From positions 12,462,001 to 12,526,000 of the forward strand of contig NC_079882.1 of assembly GCF_029227915.1 (NCBI RefSeq): a stretch of 64,000 nucleotides of DNA, read 5' to 3'. Origin of the DNA: Hydractinia symbiolongicarpus. Its lineage: Eukaryota > Cnidaria > Hydrozoa > Anthoathecata > Hydractiniidae. Of the stretch, positions 52,277 to 62,954 are shown piece after piece; the stretch's first letter is position 1, and the number at the start of each line of letters is the position of its first letter. The notes beneath the pieces were generated by a model. It searched no databases and was not told where the DNA came from. It was given only the letters and a program-made list of their open reading frames with translations. A program made the translations under genes and the position numbers.

Positions 52277-52648
52277 TCTGCTATAAGAGGCATCTAGATG
52301 TGCATATTTTACATGGCTAGCCTCACAAATATCGAGGGATATACCCTGTCTATTATTTCCAGGAGGGGCCATGGCTTAGAGGGAGAGTCCTAGAGTATTT
52401 AATGCTCATTTTGAGCGACGCAGATCCAATTAGGGCCCGCGCTCTACTAGACAACTCCCGGCAACATCCAACGGCCCACACAGTGTGCCATCTTCCCAAT
52501 TTCCCTCACATGGCTTGGGTTAACCCGGGGCTATGGTAACATTCACTCGCCCATGTTGAATCGCCGTCAAGAGGAATCGAACCCCGGTCTCCCGCACAGA
52601 GTACGAGAGCTATAACCACTAATCTACGGCGCCACAGATCTGCTATAA
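52277..52648 (-). mobile_element. tRNA-derived SINE, copy 2, with target-site duplication
   Basis: The SINE body at 52287-52638 is flanked by the direct repeat TCTGCTATAA (52277-52286 and 52639-52648). On the minus strand the head carries intact Pol III boxes: A, TAGATTAGTGG (52627-52617), and B, GGTTCGATTCC (52583-52573). An acceptor-stem-like pairing CGCCGT/ACGGCG brackets them. The body matches copy 1 at 11190-11543 throughout. Intact promoter boxes and a clean duplication suggest it is the younger copy. Read alone, the head could be mistaken for a tRNA gene. Confidence 0.88.
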
Positions 52649-53870
52649 CGTTTTACTGTTATTTCATCTGTTCTTCAGAAAAGTGTCCATTGTATTGTAG
52701 CTATGTGCACTACTTTACTGAATTGTGGATAAGGGATTCTAGAAGCATAAAAGCGGCACAGGGAAGAGTTAGAATAAAATGTAATCCTGATTTAAAATAT
52801 TATGTCCGCTATATATAGGAGTTCTATTGTATTTTTAATCACACGTGTCCAAAGTCAATGCTGCAATAGCTGAGTCTGGTTCTTCCTGGATTACTTAAAG
52901 CAAGAACCTGGAAAACAAAAGAAATGTTTCTTTTATTCATGAAAAATCAGGTAAAAAAAGAAGCATTCATCTATAAGGAAAATTTAGGCTTGTTGCCCTA
53001 CTTTCAGTTAAGGGAAAAGACAGACTTTTCACAACCAAACTTTAAGAAGCTTTGACTAAACAAGAACTACAAGTATCTAAAGTAAAGTAGCAAAAATTCA
53101 CCTTAAACTACACTATGTGTCCATTTTATGGGAAATTCACCTCCAGTTTATGAAGAGCTTACTGCATGAACAACATTATTTCCCTCAATTAATACTGGCT
53201 ACCCTAAAGAATGCGGACCTGCAGCTAATATTGGTTAACAAGTATCACGTAATATTTGTCATAAATTATTTGTTAACATTGACCTGAAGAATCCTACAAA
53301 AAGCACATAGGTTAGGTAATGGTAGGTGCTATGTTAGGTGTTTTAACAAATCATTGTCTTACCAATCTAGCTAATCCTTGTTTTTTTATTATCTTGTTGC
53401 AGCCAAGCAGCCTGTACACACAAATCTTTTACGTAGGTAGCTAGCTGGCTAGCTACAAGTTAAAGTCATATTTCGTGAGTAATAAGGAGCATGGTTGTGG
53501 TACGCACAAATTTGTATCTGCCGTACTTTTCTCTTGTTTGCTAGCCACTTCCACACAAAGGGTACTTTCCTGCTGATGTTCTTGGAAGATGGATGGGTAC
53601 TTTCCTGCTGATGTTCTTGGAAGATGGATGGAGTAAACGGGAAATCCTGCCTGATCTGTCGACATATGTACAGGATTAACGGGAAACTCTAATAACAAGT
53701 GCTAGGTTGGAGGTTCATAAAAACAATATTTTAGACGAGTTCGCGCGTGTTGTTCCGAATATCTAACAGACTATGCCCCTACAGCTTGAACACCCACGCG
53801 GAATGGAATAAACACTTTCGTTTGTTTATTTTTTTTAAGAGATAAGATAAAATTAAAAAGACTAACACTT
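52649..53870. other. Spacer with a 35-bp tandem duplication
   Basis: No gene recognised. GGTACTTTCCTGCTGATGTT and the following 15 bases occur twice in tandem at 53561-53595 and 53596-53630. Confidence 0.5.
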
Positions 53871-56800
53871 CTTTTTGCGATACCAATTTTGGTTGGATTT
53901 CTTAAAAACGATGTTTGGTATGTTTTCACACATTTCATGAAGCCATTTTTCGCACTTGTCACACTGCGCCATCCTTTAATTTCCAAAAATACCACGACAC
54001 ACACAATAAAGTTCTAAAAACCAAACATTTAAGTTTGCAACGCCATATCCGTTTTGATTATTTTGGAAAGGTTGACATTGATTGCACGTTAATGCACTCC
54101 AAAAAGTGAGTGCATTGTCGTATGTTACCTCTTCCGGACTTTCTCCAAATGCCAGCGAAATTGCACAAGCGATGGCCTATAAACCGCAGTCAACACCATT
54201 ACTGTTGCATTGGAAGGATGTTAAAATACAGCTGAGAATGGTGGTGAAACAGAAGTTAGTAATTTTTTTTAAAGAATGGTTACTCAAAGGGCCATTTTTT
54301 AAACTGTCGTATAAAAGGACATTTTCGTTGTTTGATTTCTGCTTGTCCATGTTAGCAGTACAAATCCAGTAAAGCTGACCAGTATGCAAAATTCCATTTT
54401 CTCACATGTTAGCATTTCAGCACTAGCGTGACCTTGTTCTTCCTCAACTGCACTCACATAAAAAGCAGAATTTGTATTGAAGCACGACGATGACTTGTAC
54501 TGTACGGGGAAGTCATTCCAGCCTTTTCCATATACACTCATCACGGCAAACATATGTTTACATAGCAAGAACCTTTTTTCCACCTAAAACATCCGCAACT
54601 TGGCCATTCATCTTTGCTTCCAAACGATACTACAAACACCTCTCCTTTTTCAGAACTTTTTACAGAATATAGATTCTTAATTTTCTGCAGCCACTCAATT
54701 TTTATACTTTTGCATAAATCAAGTTCCTCTTAATACAATGCTTGAGAAATTTAGGCGGCCTGTCGTGAATCCATTTCGGTAGCAGTGTGTTATATGTTTT
54801 GTATTTACTGTAGCAGCGTTTTTTTTTCAACATATCTAGAAAAAGATCATTTTTTAATCTAATTAAGTGTATTTTTCATCATGGATACTTCATTGAATAC
54901 AATTACCTCCTATATTTCTCGGGAAAGAACTGTTTAACCAAAACCGTTACCATCTCACTTAATAAATTATCTTTGTACTGATTCAAAAATTCATGCTTTA
55001 GGTCTTTGTTTTGTCTCTCTACGCCGTTGTTTGTATTGACAACCACTTCCAACAAGTTTTTCCGAAATGCCTAAACCCAACACTGTATAAAAATTGAAAA
55101 TTATGAAAAATATAGAAAATATAGAAAAAAAGATAAAAAAATTATGGTAGTTACGCACTTTGTGACAAGGCAACCAAGTAGTGGAAACCCATCTTCGGAA
55201 TTTTTTACTGTTCTCATCAAGCAAGATACTGCTTTCTTTTAACAATTCGACATGATGTTTGCACATTTGTTCGGAATCTGAACTAGCGATATTTCTCAGC
55301 AATGTCAGTGCATCTGATTTCTGTGATCTCAGACTGTTAGCAGTTGCGGATAGCCATCTGTCCCTATGCTTGCTTACGATGGAAGTCACACAGCAACACG
55401 ATAACATCTAAAAAATTTCCGTTGTCATAACTACAGTCTATTTAACATGACAAACAGAAATAGAAGAAATATTGAAACCTGAAAAAGCTTGCTCAGCTGA
55501 AATAATCTCCTCCTCACAATGGCCAACCATGAATATCTTTGGTTTGACAGATTTATTCCAATTTTTAAACATCATCAGTGCTTCTGTTATAGATTTTGTA
55601 GTTTCATCTTGAACTAAAAATAAGCCAACAAATTGGTAATCTACGTTTGTCATGACAGCGATGAAGAAAAAAGGCAACGAGTACTTTGTGGTCTTATACG
55701 TAGCATCATGAAGACAGACACGATCTCCGTACATCTAGTAGAATCTTCTTTGATTCGAGGTTTGATGGACGAATAATAGCCTGCTAGATGTTGTTGATAA
55801 ATTGGATGCTTTTATTTCTTCTTTGTTATCTTTGTTATAATTTTGCTGGGTTTTTTTCAAGTATTTCATTATAACCTCTAAAAAAGAAGCTGTAGGTAGG
55901 TGCTTGTTTTACCATTGTCCTATTTTTAATACTAAGTTTTCTTGATCGATTTTTGATAAACGTAACTTTCTTGTGCTTATGTACATGTGGTTTGTGATGT
56001 CACGTCGTGTAGGAAAAAATTTTCTGTTTGTTGGTGAAGGAAGCATTTTATCACTAAACAACTCATTTTGAACATATATCTTTATGTGTCTTTCCATCTC
56101 TTTTACTTGCCTTACTCCTTGACCAACGAGTTCGTGAATTTTCGTTGTTATTCTTGAATCGACTTGTTGACTGATACGACCACGCTATAACGATTTCAAG
56201 TTTGATATTATTGTAATAGGGTCTTTGGTGTATTTTATACGTTACACTATATTATATTGACAATACCTCTCCTTGCAAATGGTCTGCGTGGCAATCTAAT
56301 ATTTTTATACAAAATTTTCTGTTTGTCTTCACTTGGGATTAATTAACTGCCCTTTCTTTTTGGTGCAGTTTTTCTTCTTCTATTCAGGTACCTTGTCTAT
56401 CTCAATAAACAATAAAATGATATAAGAACGGTGTTATCCTATAACATTTACGGGTAATTTGAATCTTGTAATCTGGATAGGAAACAATATCTCGAAAGAT
56501 AATTTTCGCTGGACAATCCATTTTCTTTGATACTTGTGCTAAGAATCGCGAGGCTCCGATTGAATGATCATTCTTATTCTATAAATAAGAATAGTGTGTT
56601 TGTTAATTCGATTTCTGTCATCGTGATACCAACAAAGAGAATTTTTTTAAATACATATGCAGGATCTAATTATTTTACAACTTATGTGTTCAAGAAACAA
56701 GTTATAAAAGCTGACCTGTAGCTTATTTTCTTTTCTTTTTTTCATGTAAGTAGCATTCCTATCAGTATGGGTGCAATCAAGGCTTTTTGTTCCAACAACT

Positions 56801-57108
56801 ATAAACGGTATCCGGTCGAACATTATTTGAGAGATGGATGATTTTTTGTCTTCAAACAAAATACACTTTCCTTTTAATTCAATTTCTGAAAATTTTATTT
56901 AGATAACTTATTTTCACACTTAAATTAAAATTTAATTTAAATCACATTTTATGTATATTCTATTAAATATTTTTTAGTCAAAACTTACTGTCTGCACCGA
57001 AAGCTACATCCTTAAAGTAGTTAAAATACGATATTCCGGTTTCTATTTCATGTTGCTGAATTATTTCTTTACCTTTTCGTAAGGAGTCTACACATTCTGT
57101 CCAACTTT
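53871..57108 (-). pseudogene. MULE-like transposase gene with SWIM, Ulp1 and PHD remnants, broken
   Basis: On the minus strand, exon-like blocks occur in family order: ESWTECVDSLRKGKEII (57108-56989), IPFIVVGTKSLDC (56885-56716), KKMDCPAKIIFRDIVSYPDY (56578-56452), HCHADHLQGE (56295-56267), RKFFPTRRDITNHM, then the DDE core LHDATYKTTKYSLPFFF (about 55715), CDFHRKQA, WVSTTWLPCHK, and NTNNGVERQNKDLKHEF (55070-54907). A SWIM zinc finger (CGCF...LCKHMFAV, about 54590-54530), a Ulp1-type protease tail (GVDCGL..AIA.A, about 54190) and a PHD finger (MAQCDKCEKWLHEMC, about 53985) follow. Breaks: frameshift near 55909, stop TAG at about 55739, stop plus frameshift near 55370, frameshift inside SWIM, and TAG after DCGL. 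A usual acidic position in the core reads His (MVGHCEEE). The layout matches Mutator-like elements that carry Ulp1 and PHD modules. Confidence 0.85.
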
Positions 57109-59662
57109 CTAAAGCAGTAAAATTTCATTAATTATGAGAAATGCCGTACGACGGTAGAACATACAGGTTTTTGTAAAGACAATGAAATGATGTTAAAACG
57201 TCATTAAGAAAACCTTGTTCTAAATTTGGGACAAGTAAAAGTTGTTAGTAAAATAATACGTTTTCTTTGCACTTTGTCTGCAATCTCTGTTTTTTTTCCA
57301 CTTCCATATCAGTTATACTTTCATGTTTTAAATCAAAAGGATTATTATCTTAGGCATTATTTTAACAAAAAGATTATTGCAATTACAACATCATGAATAA
57401 TTAATTTACTTTATAGATTTACCAAGTTTTCATTTTCGAAATTGCGCATAATTTTTGTATTTTTAAAATTTCATCTCTATAATAAATAAATAAAATGCGC
57501 ACTATAGCTACTGTAGAAGAAATTTAATAATATATAAATACAAAAATAAAGAACAGATTTCTTTACATCGCATCAGATTTAAAAAACGAATCATCTTCTT
57601 TGTCACTTGAAAATGGAAAACCGAATCTCGTGCGCAGTTTTCGCGCGTCTTATGAATCCTCGAGACAAAAATGGCCTCCATATGTTAGCTACTTGAATTT
57701 CTAAAAGCTAGTCGCCAAGCAAAATAAGACCTCTGACCTGGCATTTGTTATTAGAGCTTTCCAGGATTAACAGGTTCATTAATGTTTGTACGGGGCACAG
57801 TTGTCCCACTTCCTGCTCAGTTCAGCACACTCACACTTTTTACGTGAGTTTTGTCGCTTTTAGTGTTATACAGGGTTTCTCTGCCCTAACAAATTTTATA
57901 AATTTGAGAGATACGATTTGCAGTACAGTGCTAGGAATGTTTATATATATATATTTTTACAAAGGCTATTCGTACGTGACCGTACTTAAATGTTTTATCG
58001 CTACGTGCCTTGCATCCTCGTCCCCAGGGTATTTTTGCCTATGTCAAAATAGGCAAAGACCCCTTGGAATGAGGTTGTTTTTTTGGTCTGCGCTTCCTTA
58101 AGAATATTGAACATGAAAAAAGTTCATATAGACCAATAAATATAGTTGTTTAAAACTTAAAACGCAAATTATTTCATATTTTTCATTCAATGCAATTTTA
58201 TAACCCTTTTCATAAAATCTGTAATACTGTTTAGAGTCTCGTTAGTCGCTTAATCCGAAAAGTCGCCTCTCTAACTAAAAAACAATGGTTATTACTTTCT
58301 TGAGGAGGTTAAAACTTCCTTTTGGTAAGTTATTAACATCCCCTCCCCTATCGCTGAAGCTTAATGCTGTTTAACTTTTTCAAGTTTATAAGCTCGACTG
58401 TTGTTTAAGTATTGCTTCGGCGATGCTAAGGCGTTGCTTGTTGATTATCTACCCTTTTTCGCTTTTTTGATATCAGGGACGGCGCGAGAAAATGTAAACT
58501 ATCGTTGTTTCTATAATTTATTTTGTTAGTCCTTTCTGTTTCTTTATTTTATATTTTCCTTCAGGAGTACTGTTTGTTATCGTTTTTGACGAATTAACCG
58601 TCGTGTTGCTTGTAAGAAAAAAACAACAAGTATTAGGCTGTACAAATAGAAAAAAACTAAAGGGCACTCGCGTGTTAATAGCCATCGCATACAAAAAAGC
58701 CCTGTATTTAGTTGACGGCGCATAATAAAACGCTGACGCACCATAGATACAACTAGAAATTGGTTTATGTTTTCAGACAAAAGAAGAAAAACTATTAAAA
58801 CAATTAAAAGATTGATTTTTTAAGCTGAAAAGTTTTGTTTCACCTAAATGCGTGTTTTGAATAGTAATTTAATAATGAATTAAGTGTTTTAGATTAAAAC
58901 TTCGTTGCCATAATAAATTCGTGAGTTGTTTACACGCGTATGTTTTGTTCGAAACAAAAATGTTTTTCAAAGCGTTGTTATTATCTTTTGCAGAGACAGA
59001 CACAGGTAGTCAGAACATAAGTAACAAGCTTGTAGCTTATGCATAAGTAGTATACAAGGGAATACATTGTTAGCTACAGCTTTCATATGCAAAACTATAT
59101 ATAGCTACCTAGTTATCTAGCTGTTTTTCAGTAGCTAGCTACTAGCTAGCTGGCTTATAGCAACTGAATACACCTTAGGATGATTCGGCAAAACTAACAC
59201 TTCATTGCAGCTTATTTTGGGTTTTGGGTTTTTTGAGTGTGTTTGTGAATGCAAGGGAGATTTAGAAAGGGCTGCAAATTTTATTTAAAAAAGTCGCAAG
59301 ATGCGACCTGGTTACCAATGTTCCCTATAAGTCAGGGAACTCAAATACTGTATATGACAGTATAAATGCAGTGATATATATATATATATTGTATTTTATA
59401 TATGTTCAGCAGGGTTTTAGCATGGAGCCACTCTTAATTCAGTGTTCAGATAAATGGATTTCGATTTGCAGGTTTCTTTTGCATATCAAATTAAATTATA
59501 TTGATTTAGGCATATAACTTCACAATTAATTGTTATATATGGTTCAGAAGTGAAAACGACACGAAGTAGTAGAAAATGTATTCTTAAATAGTTTGCAGTT
59601 ACATTTGGGGGTATGGGTTGAGGTGCTAAGGCTTCGTTAGAAATTAAGTTCTGAAATAAATT
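57109..59662. other. Spacer with a 59-bp foldback element
   Basis: No gene recognised. An inverted repeat at 58016-58074 pairs CCTCGTCCCCAGGGTATTTT with CAAAGACCCCTTGGAATGAG in a hairpin of about 26 bases with a 6-base loop. The arms belong to the same family as 16788-16860 and 22421-22731. A TA run lies at about 59374-59390. Confidence 0.55.
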
Positions 59663-59665
59663 ACT

Positions 59666-59760
59666 GACAGTGTAACATACAAGACAATTGACAAATTGCT
59701 GACATTGTAACAGACAAGACAATTGACAAATTGCTGACATTGTAACAGACAAGACAATTG
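59666..59760. repeat. 35-bp tandem repeat, about 2.7 copies
   Basis: GACATTGTAACAGACAAGAC plus AATTGACAAATTGCT repeats with period 35 (starts at 59666, 59701, 59736). The second and third copies are identical over the part present; the first differs at two positions. Confidence 0.92.
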
Positions 59761-59779
59761 GCTCTACATGCCTTAGACA

Positions 59780-60150
59780 TCGAACTCTTGGCACTATATG
59801 TCTATTATGGTGAGTGTTTATTGTAACAGATGGCATACTGGCTTTTTTTTACTGCACTATATGGCCATTGGCTTCTTTTAGACATTGTGACAATGGACTC
59901 ATGACACTTGACACACATATGTCTTGCTATGGTGAGTGTTTATCACAAAGGTTGACCCATAGGGCTTCTTTTTACTGCACCATAAGGCCACTGGCTTCTT
60001 TTAGACATTTGAAAACCGACTCTTGACACTACATGTCTATTATGGTGAGGTTTTTATCGTAACGATTGGCCCTTGGGCTTCTTTTTCCTGCACTATATGG
60101 GCACTGGCTTCTTTTGACATTTTGACAACCGACTTTTGACAGTACATGAC
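59780..60150. repeat. Tandem repeat of about 115-120 bp, three copies
   Basis: The motifs ATGTCTATTATGGTGAG, GGGCTTCTTTTTACTGCAC and GGCTTCTTTTAGACATT recur in the same order three times (unit anchors near 59798, 59918, 60032). Copies differ by small indels. This directly follows the 35-bp array, and both share short motifs around GACATTGT, so the two arrays may have a common origin. Confidence 0.85.
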
Positions 60151-61166
60151 AATTAATGATAAACATTTGTCTCATTATAACAGGCTGACATGAACTGACA
60201 CGCTCAATACTTAATTAACTCAATCACTGTCAACAATGTCTGAACTGTTCAAGAGAAAGAGGCTTACTGTGTTCTACTCCATATTTATAACACCCTGCTT
60301 GTGGTATGGACCTATGGCCTTAAGTAACATGCTTAAGGCAGTCTATTTTGGTTAAATTAATATATTGTTGACTATTAGTCATAGGTCACCAACACATTTG
60401 TAAAATTAATAATGCAGAATGACAAAACACTAGTGAGCCAGGTTAGCCTTATACTAGGAGTCAATGGGGACACACCTTTCCTTCTGTAACCCCAATTAAC
60501 ATGTGCTAAACTTTTAGTTTAGCACCATTAAAAAAAAGTACGAGAAGTTTGATTGATGATGACATTATTTTATTTTAACGGATATAACGGATAATATTAA
60601 AGTTCAACGCAGAAAAATTGGCATTTTATTAAATATAGATTAGCATCTTGTGCAATGATTTAATCAAACTACATTGGTGACAAACTGTTTTTAATGATGC
60701 AGTTGAAGCTAAAAAACTAACTGTTTTTTTGCTAAGTTTGTTGTTCGTGCATTAGGAGGCAACTGAACTATGCTCTGGAAAAACAAATACTTTTTTCCGC
60801 TGTTATATCTTCGGCTATTTTTTACAAGTCTAATCACACAATGCCTAGGGACTTTTAATGTGCGATTTTACCGCATCAAATAATTGCCAACGCGAAGGTA
60901 TTTGGTTTGAAAATATGTTGGTAATTACCTCGGCATATGCTGAGTGCCGTATCAAATTACAAAGGTTGTTATCGCCCTTAATCCTATTCGTGCTGGAGGG
61001 GGAGGAGTGATGCAGCCCACTCTCCCTTCCCTCTTCAACTTTTTCCATAACTTTTTATGGGCTTATAGTCACACCTTGATATTTTATTTGCCTTCCAAAA
61101 TATATCCTTTTGAAATAAAAACCATACACAAATGTGTGACATATTGAATAATCAGTAACTTTCACA
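60151..61166. other. Spacer, no gene
   Basis: AT-rich. TTAA followed by TCCTATTCGTGCTGGAGGGG at 60978-61001 resembles the left end of the piggyBac-type MITE at 38092, but I find no matching right end. No open frame supported. Confidence 0.4.
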
Positions 61167-61300
61167 ACCTGCGTCTCAAATAAAAGTCCTTTGAAATAAA
61201 AATCATGCACAACGTGCGTCTCAAATAAAAAGTCCTTTGAAATAAAAATCATGCACAAGTTGCGTCTCAAATAAAAAGTCCTTTGAAATAAAAATTATGC
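61167..61300. repeat. 45-46 bp tandem repeat, three copies
   Basis: Units begin GCGTCTCAAATAAAAAGTCC and continue TTTGAAATAAAAATCATGCA. Starts are at 61171, 61216 and 61262. Nearly identical copies, non-coding. Confidence 0.92.
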
Positions 61301-61783
61301 AAATTTTATTTTTCCTTTGATTGCTCAGCTATGTGAGAACATATGCAGAATTATTTTAATTTTTTTTTAAAAAAATAATTGTTCGTAGAGAGCTTTCGTT
61401 TCACTTTGCCGCACAAAGGTATATATTCTGGCTATGCAGTCAGTAATAATTAAAGCACTACCGAAATAATATGTAACAGGGTCACGTGCCACAAAAAAGA
61501 CTGGAGCTAGAATGAAAATTTTTAACGAAGAAAAAGGTCGAAGATAATAAATATTTGAAAAGCTATATCTGGAGTTACATGAAGTTTTAACAAAAAGTAA
61601 ATATATCATTTAGCATTTCTCATGCGAAACTTTCAGATAAGTCCAACTTGTAAAAGTACCTTGGGATCCCTTTAACAAAACATATATCACATAACGGCAA
61701 ACCCAAGGGTTATATACCTTTGGTAAGGGTAACGTCCACCTCACTCCTCCCCTTGTTGACTATAAATAATATTTATCTCAATT

Positions 61784-62930
61784 TTAATGGAACAGATAAT
61801 TCTGTACATTAAGCTTGGGACTGTTATTAAGAATATACATGGCCTCAGCTATTTTTCTCTTTTTAAAGTGGTGAACATTATCTATTAAAATACTAAAGTT
61901 CTTTTGTTCAGCAAGTAGTTGATTCTCAGTGACTGAATGTCTTAAGATGTGAGAGCTCTTATCACGCTTTTGGTGATCTATCATTCTTTTATTCAGCCTC
62001 CTTGCTGTTTCACCAATGTATGTAGCATCGCACGATTCCACCTGACAAGTATATTTGTACACAACACCATGTTTATATTCCTCCCTGGTTCTATCTTTCA
62101 CAGAAAATAGCGAGATAACTTTCGACATTGATAAGCAATGCCTGGCTTGACATTGGCAGGTAGAAACTGTTTGAAAGTGTTATTTAGACACTTTACTAAG
62201 CAGTTACCATGATTTTGTATGGTAGAACCATGAAAGGTGTTATTGGAGGTTCATTGGTGTCTTTATTAGAAACAGTGTCGGCATTTTGAATGTTGAATTT
62301 TGGCCGTGTTTATTAATTACATTAGCTACAACTGCTTCTGGATAACCATTGATTTTTATAAACACATTTAATTGATTTAGTTCGTATTTCAGATCTTGTG
62401 ATGAAGAGCATATATGAAACGCTCTTAAAACCAACGATTTAACAGTTCCAACTTTCCATGGGCGTGGTGCAAATAAATTCCAGTGCATGTATATGTCAGT
62501 GTTTGTGTCTTTTCGATAAATGGCTGTTTCAAATGAACCATCATTCATACGTTTCACTTTTACATCAAGAAAGGCTATGTAATTATCGTTTTCATCTTCA
62601 TGTGTGAACTGGATATTCAAATGGTAACTATTAAGTGTGACCAGCACTAAATTTTCTAATTTTAGGACTATTTTCAATATAATGTCTATCGTTTGTTCCA
62701 AAGGGACATTGGTGAATAAACTAGTGATGTCAAAAGATACTAGTTTGTAATTATGAGGGATCTTTTCTCCTTTTAATGATGATTTAACATCTAAAGAGCT
62801 TTCAGTAGTATATTTTGACTTTGTCAGTGGTGTTAACAGTTTTGCAAGGTACTTTGATGTGTTATAAGTAGCAGATCCAATATTTGATATGATATTCTGT
62901 ATAGCGTATTTCTGATAAAAAATATCAACA
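61784..62930 (-). mobile_element. Penelope-like retroelement remnant (RT + GIY-YIG), core deleted
   Basis: On the minus strand: SNIGSATYNTSKYLAKLLTP (about 62880-62820), RT motif VSFDITSLFTNVPLEQTIDI (62740-62690), then FTHEDENDNYIAFLDVKVKR, YRKDTNTDIYMHWN, SINGYP-type segment KINGYPEAVV, and a GIY-YIG nuclease domain (VVYKYTC...YIGETARRLNKRMIDH, about 62075-61980). This order is diagnostic of Penelope-like elements. The RT segment that should hold the catalytic YVDD box is missing between TIDIIL and HLNIQFTHE, an internal deletion. Two frameshifts lie between about 62225 and 62100. Hence a dead copy. It abuts an oppositely oriented LINE at about 62940. Confidence 0.87.
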
Positions 62931-62954
62931 ATTTATGAAGACTCCTGAAGATAA

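Noticed and set aside
52573-52635. tRNA gene on the minus strand suggested by perfect A and B boxes
   Set aside because: It is the head of a SINE: the same head plus 270 bases of body occurs at 11190-11543, and a target duplication encloses the whole unit.
57745-58101. 118-codon plus-strand frame
   Set aside because: No family similarity; it crosses the foldback repeat at 58016-58074 and lacks exon partners.
60978-61001. Second piggyBac-type MITE end (TTAA then TCCTATTCG)
   Set aside because: Resembles the left end at 38092, but no inverted right end with TTAA was found downstream.
61167-61300. CRISPR-like array of 45-46 bp units
   Set aside because: Units are contiguous without unique spacers, so this is an ordinary minisatellite.
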